From contig CAWGMT010000012.1 of NCBI GenBank assembly GCA_963823675.1, positions 1,736,001-1,800,000 of the forward strand: a DNA stretch of 64,000 nucleotides. Direction: 5' to 3'. The translations under genes and the position numbers were made by a program. The notes beneath the pieces were generated by a model. It did not search any database and had not been told where the DNA came from. It saw only the letters and a list, made by a program, of their open reading frames with translations. This DNA is from CAWGMT01 sp963823675 (GTDB taxonomy: Bacteria; Planctomycetota; Planctomycetia; Isosphaerales; Isosphaeraceae). How positions within the stretch are numbered: position 1 is the stretch's first letter; each line of letters starts with the position of its first letter. This document shows positions 20,934 through 28,439 of the stretch, in pieces.

Positions 20934-21563
20934 CCGCTCTCGCAGAGCCCCGCCGAGCCGTAGCCAAACGGCCAGACCGGGAATTCCGATTCACAACCAC
21001 GAAAAACACGAAAAACACGAAAGGGGAGGAATCTGATTCGTACATGCAAATCAGTTCCGCCGCCGCTGCTTCGGCCGACCGATCACGATGATCTGATTTT
21101 CGTGTGTTTCGTGGTGAATCCGATCGCGTCGGCTGTGCAACCGGCACCGAGCCGAAAGGGAATCACATGCTCCCTTGAGTTGCAATGCGTTCCGTGTCGA
21201 TCCGTGCTGTCCATGGTTAGAATCTCCCATCAACAATTCTTAAGCCACAGGGAGCCACGGAGGATTGACAGCGGATTCAAGATTTTCAACGACGGACAGC
21301 CCAGAATGCTCAAGCTTTGACCCGGTTCGTGCAGCTTATCCGAAAGGATGGCCATCCCCGTTGGTGTCACGACGCCAAGAGCGTTCGCTTGCGCTACGGC
21401 TGACGCTTTCGCCTTCTCAGGCTTCGACGGCCGGGTCATCCCGAACGCCGCTGAGTCGGCTTCATGGCGAACGAGCAAGTTCCCTGGTCAGTTCCTTTCG
21501 CCTGCCAAGATCAACCGAGCTTCGCCTGACGCACCGGATGGGCACGGAAGGGGAGCGCCGCGC
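20934..21563. other. Intergenic region with an inverted cacgaaa-rich repeat
   Basis: No convincing gene is present. A motif rich in cacgaaaaa at 20988-21022 recurs as its reverse complement (ttttcgtgtgtttcgtggt, then gaatc) at 21097-21120. Together they form imperfect arms about 75 bp apart. A ccacagggagccacgg motif lies at 21244-21259. Short frames here, for example one reading FVFFVFFVVV, are products of the repeat. Confidence 0.5.
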
Positions 21564-21899
21564 TCACGGCGGGTCCGGATCAGCTTCGACCGGGAGCCAG
21601 GGAAGGAAGACCGCTCGCTCGTACTTCGACCTCATGCGGGACGAGTATTCGGCGAATCGCCTCGCCGTTTCCAGCTCGTTCCGCTTTCCTGCGACCGAAG
21701 CGTCGTTCAGGCGAGCCGCGCCCGACTCCACGTTGCGAGCTCTGACCAGAGCGACTTGACGTTTATGGGCCCAGAACCGGGCCTGACGAAAGTGGTCAGG
21801 CGAGCGGCGGTACACCAGCCCGACGTGCAGGGCAATTGTGAAGACCGCAATCGCGAGCATCATCCTCCGGATCGTCAACCGCGGGCGTTTCGTTCGCAT
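21564..21899 (-). CDS. Small single-pass membrane protein, unknown function
   Basis: This 111-residue protein starts MRTKRPRLTIRRMMLAIAV. A basic N-terminus is followed by one hydrophobic segment at about residues 13-27 and then a charged, probably helical, Arg/Lys-rich soluble part. The opening (RLTIRRMMLAIA) resembles many short uncharacterised planctomycete membrane proteins. The ATG at 21899 is chosen because AGGAG lies about 6 bases upstream on the minus strand. The longer frame back to 21929 has no such signal. It is monocistronic in a gene-poor stretch. No function can be assigned from sequence. Confidence 0.6.
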   Translation of the reverse strand: MRTKRPRLTIRRMMLAIAVFTIALHVGLVYRRSPDHFRQARFWAHKRQVALVRARNVESGAARLNDASVAGKRNELETARRFAEYSSRMRSKYERAVFLPWLPVEADPDPP

Positions 21900-22187
21900 C
21901 GCCGACTCCTGGAAACCTCGATATGTCAATGCTTGAGCATACCGCGCCAGGCGGCCCGTTGCACCACTGTCGACCGCGTCACAAAGATGCTGCGCTCGGG
22001 ACTTGAAGACCTTGAAAGACTGATGTCACACCATGGCGCTCTTGGCATTCGCGCCCGAAATGCTTAAATAGGCGAGATGGAATTCTGCGCGGCGGTGTGC
22101 GGTAGGAGAGCGAGCCGGAGAGGGAACCTGGTGAGTCGCCGCGGAAAGACCGGGGCAGGTCTGCTGGATGAACGAGGACTCCTGGTG

Positions 22188-22838
22188 ATGGAACCGATCC
22201 GGGTCCTGATTGCCGATAGCCATGTGCTGCGGCGTGCCGGCCTGCGTGCGCTGATCGAAGACATGGTTGGGGTCGAGGTCGTTGCCGAGGCGTGCGACGG
22301 ACTGGAGGCGCTGCGGCAGATCGCGTCATATCGGCCCGACGTGCTGTTGACCGAATTTGCGATGCCGGTGATGAACGGTCTGGCGGTTGCCGGCTGCGTG
22401 CGCCGGGATTTCCCCATGACCAAGTCTGTCATCGTGTCGGTCAGCCCCGCTGACCAGGCCGATCTCACCGAAGCCGTCCATGCCGGGGCTTCGGGCTATC
22501 TTCCCAGGGAATCGGGAGCGGCCGAGCTTCGCCTGGCCATCGAAACCGTGGCGCGCGGTGGATTGTTCTTGCGCCCCGCCATCGCTGATCGAGCCAGCGG
22601 CAACCGGGGTCCCGATGGCGAAACCCAGGTGAGCCGCTTCCTGACCCGCAGGCAAGGCGAGATTCTTCGCAAGATCGCGCTTGGCCAGACCACGAAGTCG
22701 ATCGCCAAGGATCTTGGCATCAGCAAGAAGACGGTCGAAACGCACCGCGCCGCCCTCATGGAGCGGCTGGACATCTACCATATCGCCGGTCTCGTGCGCT
22801 ACGCAATCCGAAACGGGCTGACCACGCTGGACGAGTGA
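22188..22838 (+). CDS. LuxR-family (NarL-type) response regulator with atypical receiver
   Basis: This 216-residue protein has a receiver domain at about 1-120 and a LuxR-type helix-turn-helix at about 148-210 (LTRRQGEILRKIALGQ, KSIAKDLGISKKTVETHR). The receiver lacks several canonical residues. The acidic pair DD is D10-S11. The phospho-acceptor position (D-x-x-M-P) is Glu56 in TEFAMPVMNG. The usual C-terminal Lys is Arg107 in GYLPRESG. A Glu at the acceptor site can mimic phosphorylation, so the protein may be constitutively active or respond to another input. The ATG at 22188 gives the standard receiver start (MEPIRVLIADSH) with a GAGG about 11 bases upstream; the 37 residues upstream do not resemble the family. 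No partner histidine kinase is nearby. Confidence 0.85.
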   Translation: MEPIRVLIADSHVLRRAGLRALIEDMVGVEVVAEACDGLEALRQIASYRPDVLLTEFAMPVMNGLAVAGCVRRDFPMTKSVIVSVSPADQADLTEAVHAGASGYLPRESGAAELRLAIETVARGGLFLRPAIADRASGNRGPDGETQVSRFLTRRQGEILRKIALGQTTKSIAKDLGISKKTVETHRAALMERLDIYHIAGLVRYAIRNGLTTLDE

Positions 22839-23250
22839 GAGGCTACCGTCTTCGTTCGCCCCACGGGATGAGGTATCGTGGACAAGATCGGCCGTTCGGT
22901 CTTTTCCGTTGGGCTTTTCCCTCCCCGCCCCCACGGGGCCGAAACAGGAATGCCCACAGTAATGCCTTGGGGACCGGATCCGAATAAGAACCGACCTGCT
23001 CCGCAACTGGCTCTACGGGGTCGCGCTGCGAACGGCCCGGAAGGCGAAGGCCCGGCGGGCTCGGCGACGACGAAAACAAAAGCCACGGTCCGCTTCGTTT
23101 CTGGCGAGGCCGTCTCGGCCTCGGCCTTGGTTCGGGAGGTGCTCGGATCCATGATGCTCCATACTTATTCACGAACTCTTCACTAGGAAACCACCGCCTG
23201 CTCGGCGACAATTCGAGAACACGGCCAGAACCATACTTGCGGAGCCCCCC
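22839..23250. other. Intergenic region, no gene recognised
   Basis: A 102-codon frame exists at 22878-23186 but has no ribosome-binding site and low-complexity composition, so it is not called. No repeat or clear terminator was found. Confidence 0.4.
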
Positions 23251-24741
23251 ATGAACGTTGCACGTAGGCTGATCGCCACCGCTTGGCTATTTGTGTTCGG
23301 TTTGGCACCCGCGCTGGCCCAGGACGCGGCGCCCAGCAAAACCGGCCTCCAGGCGCCGCGGTACGAGTCAGCCAAGTCGCCAAGAGATGGAGCGAGCGCA
23401 CCCGCCGGCCCGTTCCTGGTCAAGCCCTACCTGCAACTGGGCCATAGCCCGGAGGCGGGCAAGATTGTCGTCGTGTGGCATACGACCGATGTCGACGCGG
23501 TTTGGACCGTTGACGTTCGCGCCGGAGCCGACCGTGCCTGGAAGGCCATGGACAGGTCACCGTCGGCCCGCCGCGTCGCCGTTCCCACCATCGAGCCGCA
23601 CCGCGTCTATCACGTCGGCTTCACCAACTTGGAGCCGGGCAAGACGTTCGCTTATCGAATCAGCAAGGACCATCAAGCCGTCTTTGAGGCCGAGGCCGTC
23701 GCTCCCCGGCCGGCCGACCAGAAGCAGCGGTTCGTCGTCTTCGGCGACTGCGGGGCCAACACGCCCGAGCAGAAGGCGATCGCCTATCGGACGTTTCTGT
23801 CGAAGCCTGATTATGTGATGATCACAGGCGACATCGTCTACAGCAAGGGTCTCGTCTCCGAGTATCGCACCAACTTCTGGCCGATCTACAACGCGGACAA
23901 CGTGTCACGTTCCGCAGGCGCCCCCCTGCTCCGCTCGACGCTCTTCATCGCCGCTGCGGGCAATCACGACATCGCCTCGCGCGACCTGGGGAAGACTCCG
24001 GATGGCCTGGCGTATTTCTACTACTGGTTGCAGCCGCTGAACGGCCCGGCCGCGCCCGCGGGAAGCTCGCTCGTCGCCCCGGTCGTCGGCCCCGACGAGA
24101 CCAAGAGGGCGTTCCTCGAGGCCGCCGGCCCGGCATTTCCCCGGATGGCGAACTTTTCGCTCGACTACGGTAATGTCCACTGGACCGTCCTCGACGCCAA
24201 TGCCACCGTGGACTGGACCGACAGCCAGCTTCAAGAATGGGTCGCGAGCGATCTCGAGGCCGCCAAGGATGCCCGCTGGCGGTTCGTCAGCTTTCACCAG
24301 CCCGGCTTCAGCTCCTCCAAGTCGCACTTTAACGAGCAGTATATGCGGATCCTCTCGCCGATCTTGGAGGCGGGCAACGTCGATCTGGTGTTCAACGGGC
24401 ATGTGCACAATTATCAGCGCACTTATCCGATGACGTTCGTCCCCGCGAAAAATCATGGTGCCAAACCGTTGATCGGTGCGGACGGGAAGATCGCCAAATC
24501 CCGGCGCGTTGACGGGAAATGGACGCTCGACAAGACGTTTGACGGCAAGTCGGACACGACACCCGAGGGCGTGATCTACATCGTGACCGGTGCCGGCGGG
24601 CAGCACCTCTACAACCCCGAGCAGCAGGACACTCCTTCCTCCTGGCAAGAGTTCACCGTCAAGCATATTTCCAAGGTCCATACGCTCACCTTGGCCGAAG
24701 TTGAACGGAGCCAGCCTGACGATCCGGCAGCTCACAGCTAA
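23251..24741 (+). CDS. Secreted purple-acid-phosphatase-like metallophosphoesterase
   Basis: This 496-residue protein has a signal peptide (residues 1-24, ending ALAQ). A purple-acid-phosphatase N-terminal fibronectin-like domain lies at about 50-150 (PYLQLG, VVWHTTD, YHVGFTNLEPG). A calcineurin-like phosphoesterase domain follows with all five metal-binding blocks: D166 in GDCG, D194 in TGDIVYS, N238-H239 in GNHD, FHQPG at about 350, and H384-x-H386 in NGHVHNYQR. It is expected to hydrolyse phosphate esters outside the cytoplasm. The exact substrate is unknown. The ATG is preceded by GGAG about 9 bases upstream. The gene stands alone between non-coding stretches. Confidence 0.88.
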   Translation: MNVARRLIATAWLFVFGLAPALAQDAAPSKTGLQAPRYESAKSPRDGASAPAGPFLVKPYLQLGHSPEAGKIVVVWHTTDVDAVWTVDVRAGADRAWKAMDRSPSARRVAVPTIEPHRVYHVGFTNLEPGKTFAYRISKDHQAVFEAEAVAPRPADQKQRFVVFGDCGANTPEQKAIAYRTFLSKPDYVMITGDIVYSKGLVSEYRTNFWPIYNADNVSRSAGAPLLRSTLFIAAAGNHDIASRDLGKTPDGLAYFYYWLQPLNGPAAPAGSSLVAPVVGPDETKRAFLEAAGPAFPRMANFSLDYGNVHWTVLDANATVDWTDSQLQEWVASDLEAAKDARWRFVSFHQPGFSSSKSHFNEQYMRILSPILEAGNVDLVFNGHVHNYQRTYPMTFVPAKNHGAKPLIGADGKIAKSRRVDGKWTLDKTFDGKSDTTPEGVIYIVTGAGGQHLYNPEQQDTPSSWQEFTVKHISKVHTLTLAEVERSQPDDPAAHS

Positions 24742-24814
24742 AGGCGACGAGGTCGATCGGTTCGCCGTGTCGAAGTGAAAGACTCAGGATCGGGGCGCAA
24801 GTACGGGGTCGCGC

Positions 24815-25028
24815 AGAATTAGCTTTGCCAATTGCGGTGCAGGCGTCCCGCCTGCCGGCACCGGGAATGCAAGCGTCCCGCCTGCCGGCACGGGGAACGC
24901 AGGCGGGACGCCTGCACCACAATAATGAATTCGCCAAAGTTATTCTCGCGCGGCGGCTGACTTCCCGGTAAAGTCGTGTTTTCGCTCCGCGAACGCACGC
25001 CCTTTCGCGGAGCGAAAGGCGACACTGA
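24815..25028. repeat. Dispersed palindromic repeat element, copy A
   Basis: It contains ggtgcaggcgtcccgcctg and its reverse complement at about 24836-24918 (with one extra half-copy), which can form a strong hairpin. A conserved right flank follows (gacttcccggtaaagtc, then ctttcgcggagcgaaagg). The same composite occurs in the opposite orientation at 34752-34960. Spurious frames through it read RQAGRLH. It is likely a non-autonomous repeat similar to MITE or REP sequences; mobility is not demonstrated. Confidence 0.75.
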
Positions 25029-25043
25029 TCATGGTGCCGCGCC

Positions 25044-25072
25044 TTACTCCGCGCGTCGGGCTGCGTTATAAT
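25044..25072 (+). promoter_or_regulatory. Candidate sigma70-type promoter
   Basis: TTACTC at 25044-25049 and a perfect TATAAT at 25067-25072 are separated by 17 bp, 25 bp upstream of the ATG at 25097. It lies just beyond the end of repeat copy A. Confidence 0.45.
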
Positions 25073-25096
25073 CGAAACAGACGGGGGAGATTCACC

Positions 25097-25825
25097 ATGC
25101 CGATTCACGACTGGACGCGAGTGGAACCCGGGGATTTTCACGATTTCCACCAGTGCTGGGTGGTCGCGATCCGGAACGCCCTCAACACGGGGTTGCTGCC
25201 GCCGGGTTACATGGCGATGGCGGAGCAAGTCACCGGCCGCCCAATTCCGGATGTCGTCACGCTGCACGCCCGCGAGTCGAAGGAATGGCCAGAAGGGGGA
25301 ATCGCCGTGGCGACGGCTCCGCCGACCGCGCGGCTGATCGCCAGAATTGAGAGGGTCAACTACGCGAAGCGGGCCGACCGCGTCGTGATTCGACACGGGC
25401 GCGGGAAGGTCGTCGCCATCATCGAAATCGTGTCTCCCGGAAATAAGGATAGCCGCGTTGCGCTGCGGACTTTTGTCGAGAAGGCGGCCGACATCGTCAA
25501 TCAAGGTGTGAACTTGCTCGTCGTCGACCTTTTCCCGCCGACGCCCCGCGACCCCCTGGGCATTCACAAAGCGATCTGGGACGAACTTGGCGGCGAGCCG
25601 TTCACTGCGCCGCCCGGCAAGACGCTGATCGTCGCCTCGTACCACGCCGGAGACATTCCCTCGGCCTACGTCGAGCCCGTCGGAATCGGCGACGCGCTCC
25701 CTTCGCTGCCGATCTTCCTCTCCGAAACTCGCTACATCCCCGCCCCACTGGAAACGACCTACCAGGAGGCCTGGGCGGTCTTTCCCGCCATGCTCAAGGA
25801 ACTCATCGAGCCGTCGACGGAGTGA
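25097..25825 (+). CDS. DUF4058-like protein (MPIHDW family)
   Basis: This 242-residue protein begins MPIHDWTRVEPGDFHDFH and ends with a YIPAPLETTYQEAWAVFP segment. It has the layout of a family common in planctomycetes and often annotated DUF4058. A central IVEIVSPGNK-like stretch (VAIIEIVSPGNKD, about residues 112-124) recalls restriction-like or Uma2-type folds, but catalytic residues cannot be assigned confidently. The ATG at 25097 follows a GGGGGAGA ribosome-binding site. An alternative start at 25031 lies upstream of the TATAAT and is rejected. Function is unknown. Confidence 0.72.
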   Translation: MPIHDWTRVEPGDFHDFHQCWVVAIRNALNTGLLPPGYMAMAEQVTGRPIPDVVTLHARESKEWPEGGIAVATAPPTARLIARIERVNYAKRADRVVIRHGRGKVVAIIEIVSPGNKDSRVALRTFVEKAADIVNQGVNLLVVDLFPPTPRDPLGIHKAIWDELGGEPFTAPPGKTLIVASYHAGDIPSAYVEPVGIGDALPSLPIFLSETRYIPAPLETTYQEAWAVFPAMLKELIEPSTE

Positions 25826-25964
25826 GTCAACAGGACCGCACCGGCCCGTGCGCTGCCACGACAACAATGCCCAGCCGTGGGACGGATTACCAATCCTTCC
25901 TACCATCACTCGATCGTTGGTATGTTTCGATCCGCCGGCTGCCTCAAGGCGGTACTCCAACCCA

Positions 25965-26645
25965 TCAAGCGACGGTTGACAGCCCGCTGGCCACATTCGT
26001 CGTCTTGCAGGGCCGCCCGATCAGGCGGTCGAAATTGGCGAGGGCGTCGCGCCAGAGGTAAAGCCCCCAGACGGTGGGGATGATGATGCCGATCAGGCAA
26101 GTCGCGGCGACCGAGACAATCCCCTCCCCCGTGTCGATGTGCATCCATTGCAAGCCCGGGTAGACCGAGTATTGCCAGGCGTTGCGGACATCGCGGTAGG
26201 AGACGAGCGACAGCCAGGCGACGAAGGGGGGCGAGCCGGCGCCTAAAAGGACCGAATTCATCATTCCGGGTAGGAAGAAGGGAAGCGCGAGCGTACCGGT
26301 CGTGAGGAAGACGAGTCCCAAAGTGCGATTGTTCGACGCCGCCATGTCTTTCGCCGCAATCGAGACGGACATGCCAAACACCAGCATCAACCAGGTCCAC
26401 GCGGCCGCGCCGAGCAGCGAAATAAGATAGCCGGCCGGATGGATGGCCCCCGCAATCAGGCCGATCGTCCAGAGGGCGAGCAGTGTCGCCAGGATCACGC
26501 GCAAGCGCCAGAGGGCCACCAGCATCTTGCTTCGCAAGATGTCCCGCGCGGAGAGCGGCGTGGCGATCAAGCTGTCCCAGGTCTCGCGAACCCGCTCGCT
26601 GACGATCCCCTCGCCGGCCATTCCGGTGGCGACCAGCGTGATCAA
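25965..26645 (-). CDS. ABC-2-type permease, C-terminal fragment after an in-frame stop
   Basis: This is 226 residues of hydrophobic sequence with about four membrane spans and the segment GEGIVSERVRETWDSL, typical of ABC-2-type membrane subunits (compare EKERRTLDFLL in the first half). It lies in exactly the same frame as the gene at 26721-27896. The sequence after the TGA at 26721-26723 continues without another stop (VSPPADLARTEFNLYLRF). It is therefore the second half of the same protein. A separate start could only be TTG or a downstream codon without a clear ribosome-binding site. It is probably a remnant, or a full gene with a base error. Confidence 0.65.
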   Translation of the reverse strand: MITLVATGMAGEGIVSERVRETWDSLIATPLSARDILRSKMLVALWRLRVILATLLALWTIGLIAGAIHPAGYLISLLGAAAWTWLMLVFGMSVSIAAKDMAASNNRTLGLVFLTTGTLALPFFLPGMMNSVLLGAGSPPFVAWLSLVSYRDVRNAWQYSVYPGLQWMHIDTGEGIVSVAATCLIGIIIPTVWGLYLWRDALANFDRLIGRPCKTTNVASGLSTVA

Positions 26646-26720
26646 GAAGACGAGCGGCGTCGTGATGAACCGCAGGTACAGGTTAAACTCGGTCCGTGCG
26701 AGGTCGGCCGGTGGGCTGAC

Positions 26721-27896
26721 TCAGGCGCCAGCCAGGAAGAACCGGATCGCCAGGTTCCACTCCGGCCGCTCGGCGCTGGTGATTCCCGAACGATAGCCGT
26801 GGCGCCAGACCTCGATCAGGGCCGGACGGGCGAAAACGAGGGTAACGTACGCGAGGATTCCATACATTCCCAGCCCGAACAGGAGACCGATCGCATGCGC
26901 GATCAACCCCGCGCGGGCGGTGTGCCGCTCCCTCCAGAGGATCGGGTCGTCGCCGACCGGGGGTTTGGGGCGCCAGCGCCAGCCGGGCTGGGTGAGCCGC
27001 GCGGCCAGACCCTGGCGGCCGCCGCTCACGCTCCGCCGGAAGGCCGAGCGCAGCCGTGCGATGGCCCAGAGCAAGAGCAGGGCGCCTCCGGCGACTTGCA
27101 GACCACACATCCAGGCGACGGCAACCACGAGCCCGCTCGAAGGCGTCGCGCCGCCGGCGATCTTGAACACAAGGGCGAGCGGGCTGCTGGCCATGACCCA
27201 TGCATTGGCCGCCGAGACAAAGCTTGGCAGGCGAAGTCCGACGCGGGGAAAGACCATCGCGACGAAGAACGGACCGATCAGCCAGGCGAACCAAGCAAGG
27301 ACCGAGACCGCGCTTGCGACGCGGACGTTTGTGCCTCCTGTCGAGACGCAGATCCCCAGCGCGATCGTGAAAAACGCGGCGGTCGTCATGCCGGCGTAGG
27401 CCAGCAAGATCAGCCGGAGATCGATACCACCCAGCGGATGCAGGAGCAGCATGATCGGTAGGCCCGCGCCGAAGCCCGCGATCAGAAACGTCATGCACGC
27501 CGCCAATTTGCCCAGAACGATTTCCGCATTGCCGAGACGCGTGGCGAGCAAGAAGTCGAGCGTGCGGCGTTCTTTCTCCAGGGCGATACTCGTCACGGCC
27601 CGCAGCGAGCATTCGCTCAGGATCAGGCCCATCTGGGCTAACAGCATCCAGGCGAACGCCTGGAGCGCGACCCTTGCCATCATCTCGTGGTCCGAGACGC
27701 GCCCCCGATCCCAGTAATATCGGGCGCCGAAGACCGACAGGATGATGAGTAGCAGCGACCCCGCGCAGAACCCTCGGGCCCCCCACAGACTTGTCTTCCG
27801 CGTCGCGGTCAGCAACTGGCGGTTGAGGATGGGCGTGATGTCCAGGGTGGAACCCTCGTCAGAGCCTCGTCGTCGGGTTTCGTGGTCACGGTCCAT
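26721..27896 (-). CDS. ABC-2-type transporter permease, N-terminal part
   Basis: 391 residues are encoded before the TGA at 26721. The first ~25 residues are cytoplasmic. About eight hydrophobic segments then appear, and the EKERRTLDFLLATRLGNAEI block at about residues 92-111 is a hallmark of ABC-2 and NatB-type permeases in this phylum. With the continuation at 25965-26717 the full protein would be about 643 residues, two tandem ABC-2-like halves. The ATG at 27896 (MDRDHETRRRG) is preferred over the longer frame to 28184, whose added part is low-complexity. No ATP-binding subunit gene is adjacent, so the partner ATPase must be elsewhere or lost. Substrate unknown. Confidence 0.72.
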   Translation of the reverse strand: MDRDHETRRRGSDEGSTLDITPILNRQLLTATRKTSLWGARGFCAGSLLLIILSVFGARYYWDRGRVSDHEMMARVALQAFAWMLLAQMGLILSECSLRAVTSIALEKERRTLDFLLATRLGNAEIVLGKLAACMTFLIAGFGAGLPIMLLLHPLGGIDLRLILLAYAGMTTAAFFTIALGICVSTGGTNVRVASAVSVLAWFAWLIGPFFVAMVFPRVGLRLPSFVSAANAWVMASSPLALVFKIAGGATPSSGLVVAVAWMCGLQVAGGALLLLWAIARLRSAFRRSVSGGRQGLAARLTQPGWRWRPKPPVGDDPILWRERHTARAGLIAHAIGLLFGLGMYGILAYVTLVFARPALIEVWRHGYRSGITSAERPEWNLAIRFFLAGA

Positions 27897-28133
27897 GCAT
27901 GCTACCACAACTGTCAGACGGTATTCAATGGCAACGCATGGAGGCGCTCGAACGGAAGCTGGGAATTGGCGGCCAGGGGCCGGACGCTTGATAACAACCG
28001 CGACCCTCAGGGACGAGCCGCAGAGACGCCGTCCGCCATCGGACACCGCTCCCGACTCTCGAATCGATAGAAGGCGAGATGTGGCGTTCACGAGACGCTC
28101 CAACCGGCCGATGTGGATCTCGGCCTGTTCGGT

Positions 28134-28163
28134 TTGGCCGGCGATTCGCCGCTCGGGTAGAAT
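28134..28163 (+). promoter_or_regulatory. Candidate promoter for the 28203 gene
   Basis: TTGGCC at 28134-28139 and TAGAAT at 28158-28163 have 18-bp spacing, 39 bp before the ATG. Support is moderate in GC-rich DNA. Confidence 0.3.
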
Positions 28164-28202
28164 CGGTTCGTCGCACGATCCCACAGCCTGGGAGGTCTAT
28201 CG

Positions 28203-28436
28203 ATGGATGTTGGTCAATTTGAACGCGCTTTACGGGCATTCCCGCGTCGGACGCCCTTCCGGTCTTTCGCAATGGACCTGGTCGACAGCGACCGCATCGC
28301 GCTGGACCACCCCGAAGCCCTCGTCCTGCGCGACCGCATCGCGGTCGTCATCGCCGCGGCCGGAGTCTCGACGCTCGTTGACCTCAGCAGCGTCAGCCGG
28401 TTGGTGCGCGAGCCACTCTTCCAGCGGAGCACGTGA
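28203..28436 (+). CDS. Small conserved planctomycete protein, unknown function
   Basis: This 77-residue protein starts MDVGQFERALRAFPRRTPF and contains DRIALDHPEALVLRDRIAVV. The pattern resembles short uncharacterised planctomycete proteins (FRPFxI, then HPEAL). A strong GGGAGGT ribosome-binding site lies 8 bases upstream of the ATG. It ends 4 bases before the next gene, so the two may be cotranscribed, although the next product is secreted and of a different kind. No membrane segment or known domain was recognised. Confidence 0.6.
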   Translation: MDVGQFERALRAFPRRTPFRSFAMDLVDSDRIALDHPEALVLRDRIAVVIAAAGVSTLVDLSSVSRLVREPLFQRST

Positions 28437-28439
28437 CCC

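Noticed and set aside
20899..21147. 82-aa frame with FVFFVFFVVV
   Set aside because: Produced by the cacgaaaaa intergenic repeat, not by a membrane protein.
22878..23186. 102-aa frame upstream of the metallophosphoesterase
   Set aside because: No ribosome-binding site, no domain, mixed low-complexity composition.
24815..25028. Small proteins reading RQAGRLH in the dispersed repeat
   Set aside because: They arise in both copies from the palindrome, in either orientation, and have no start signal.
26721..26723. Selenocysteine TGA in the ABC permease
   Set aside because: Permeases of this family have no Sec position and no hairpin typical of a SECIS element was recognised after the codon.
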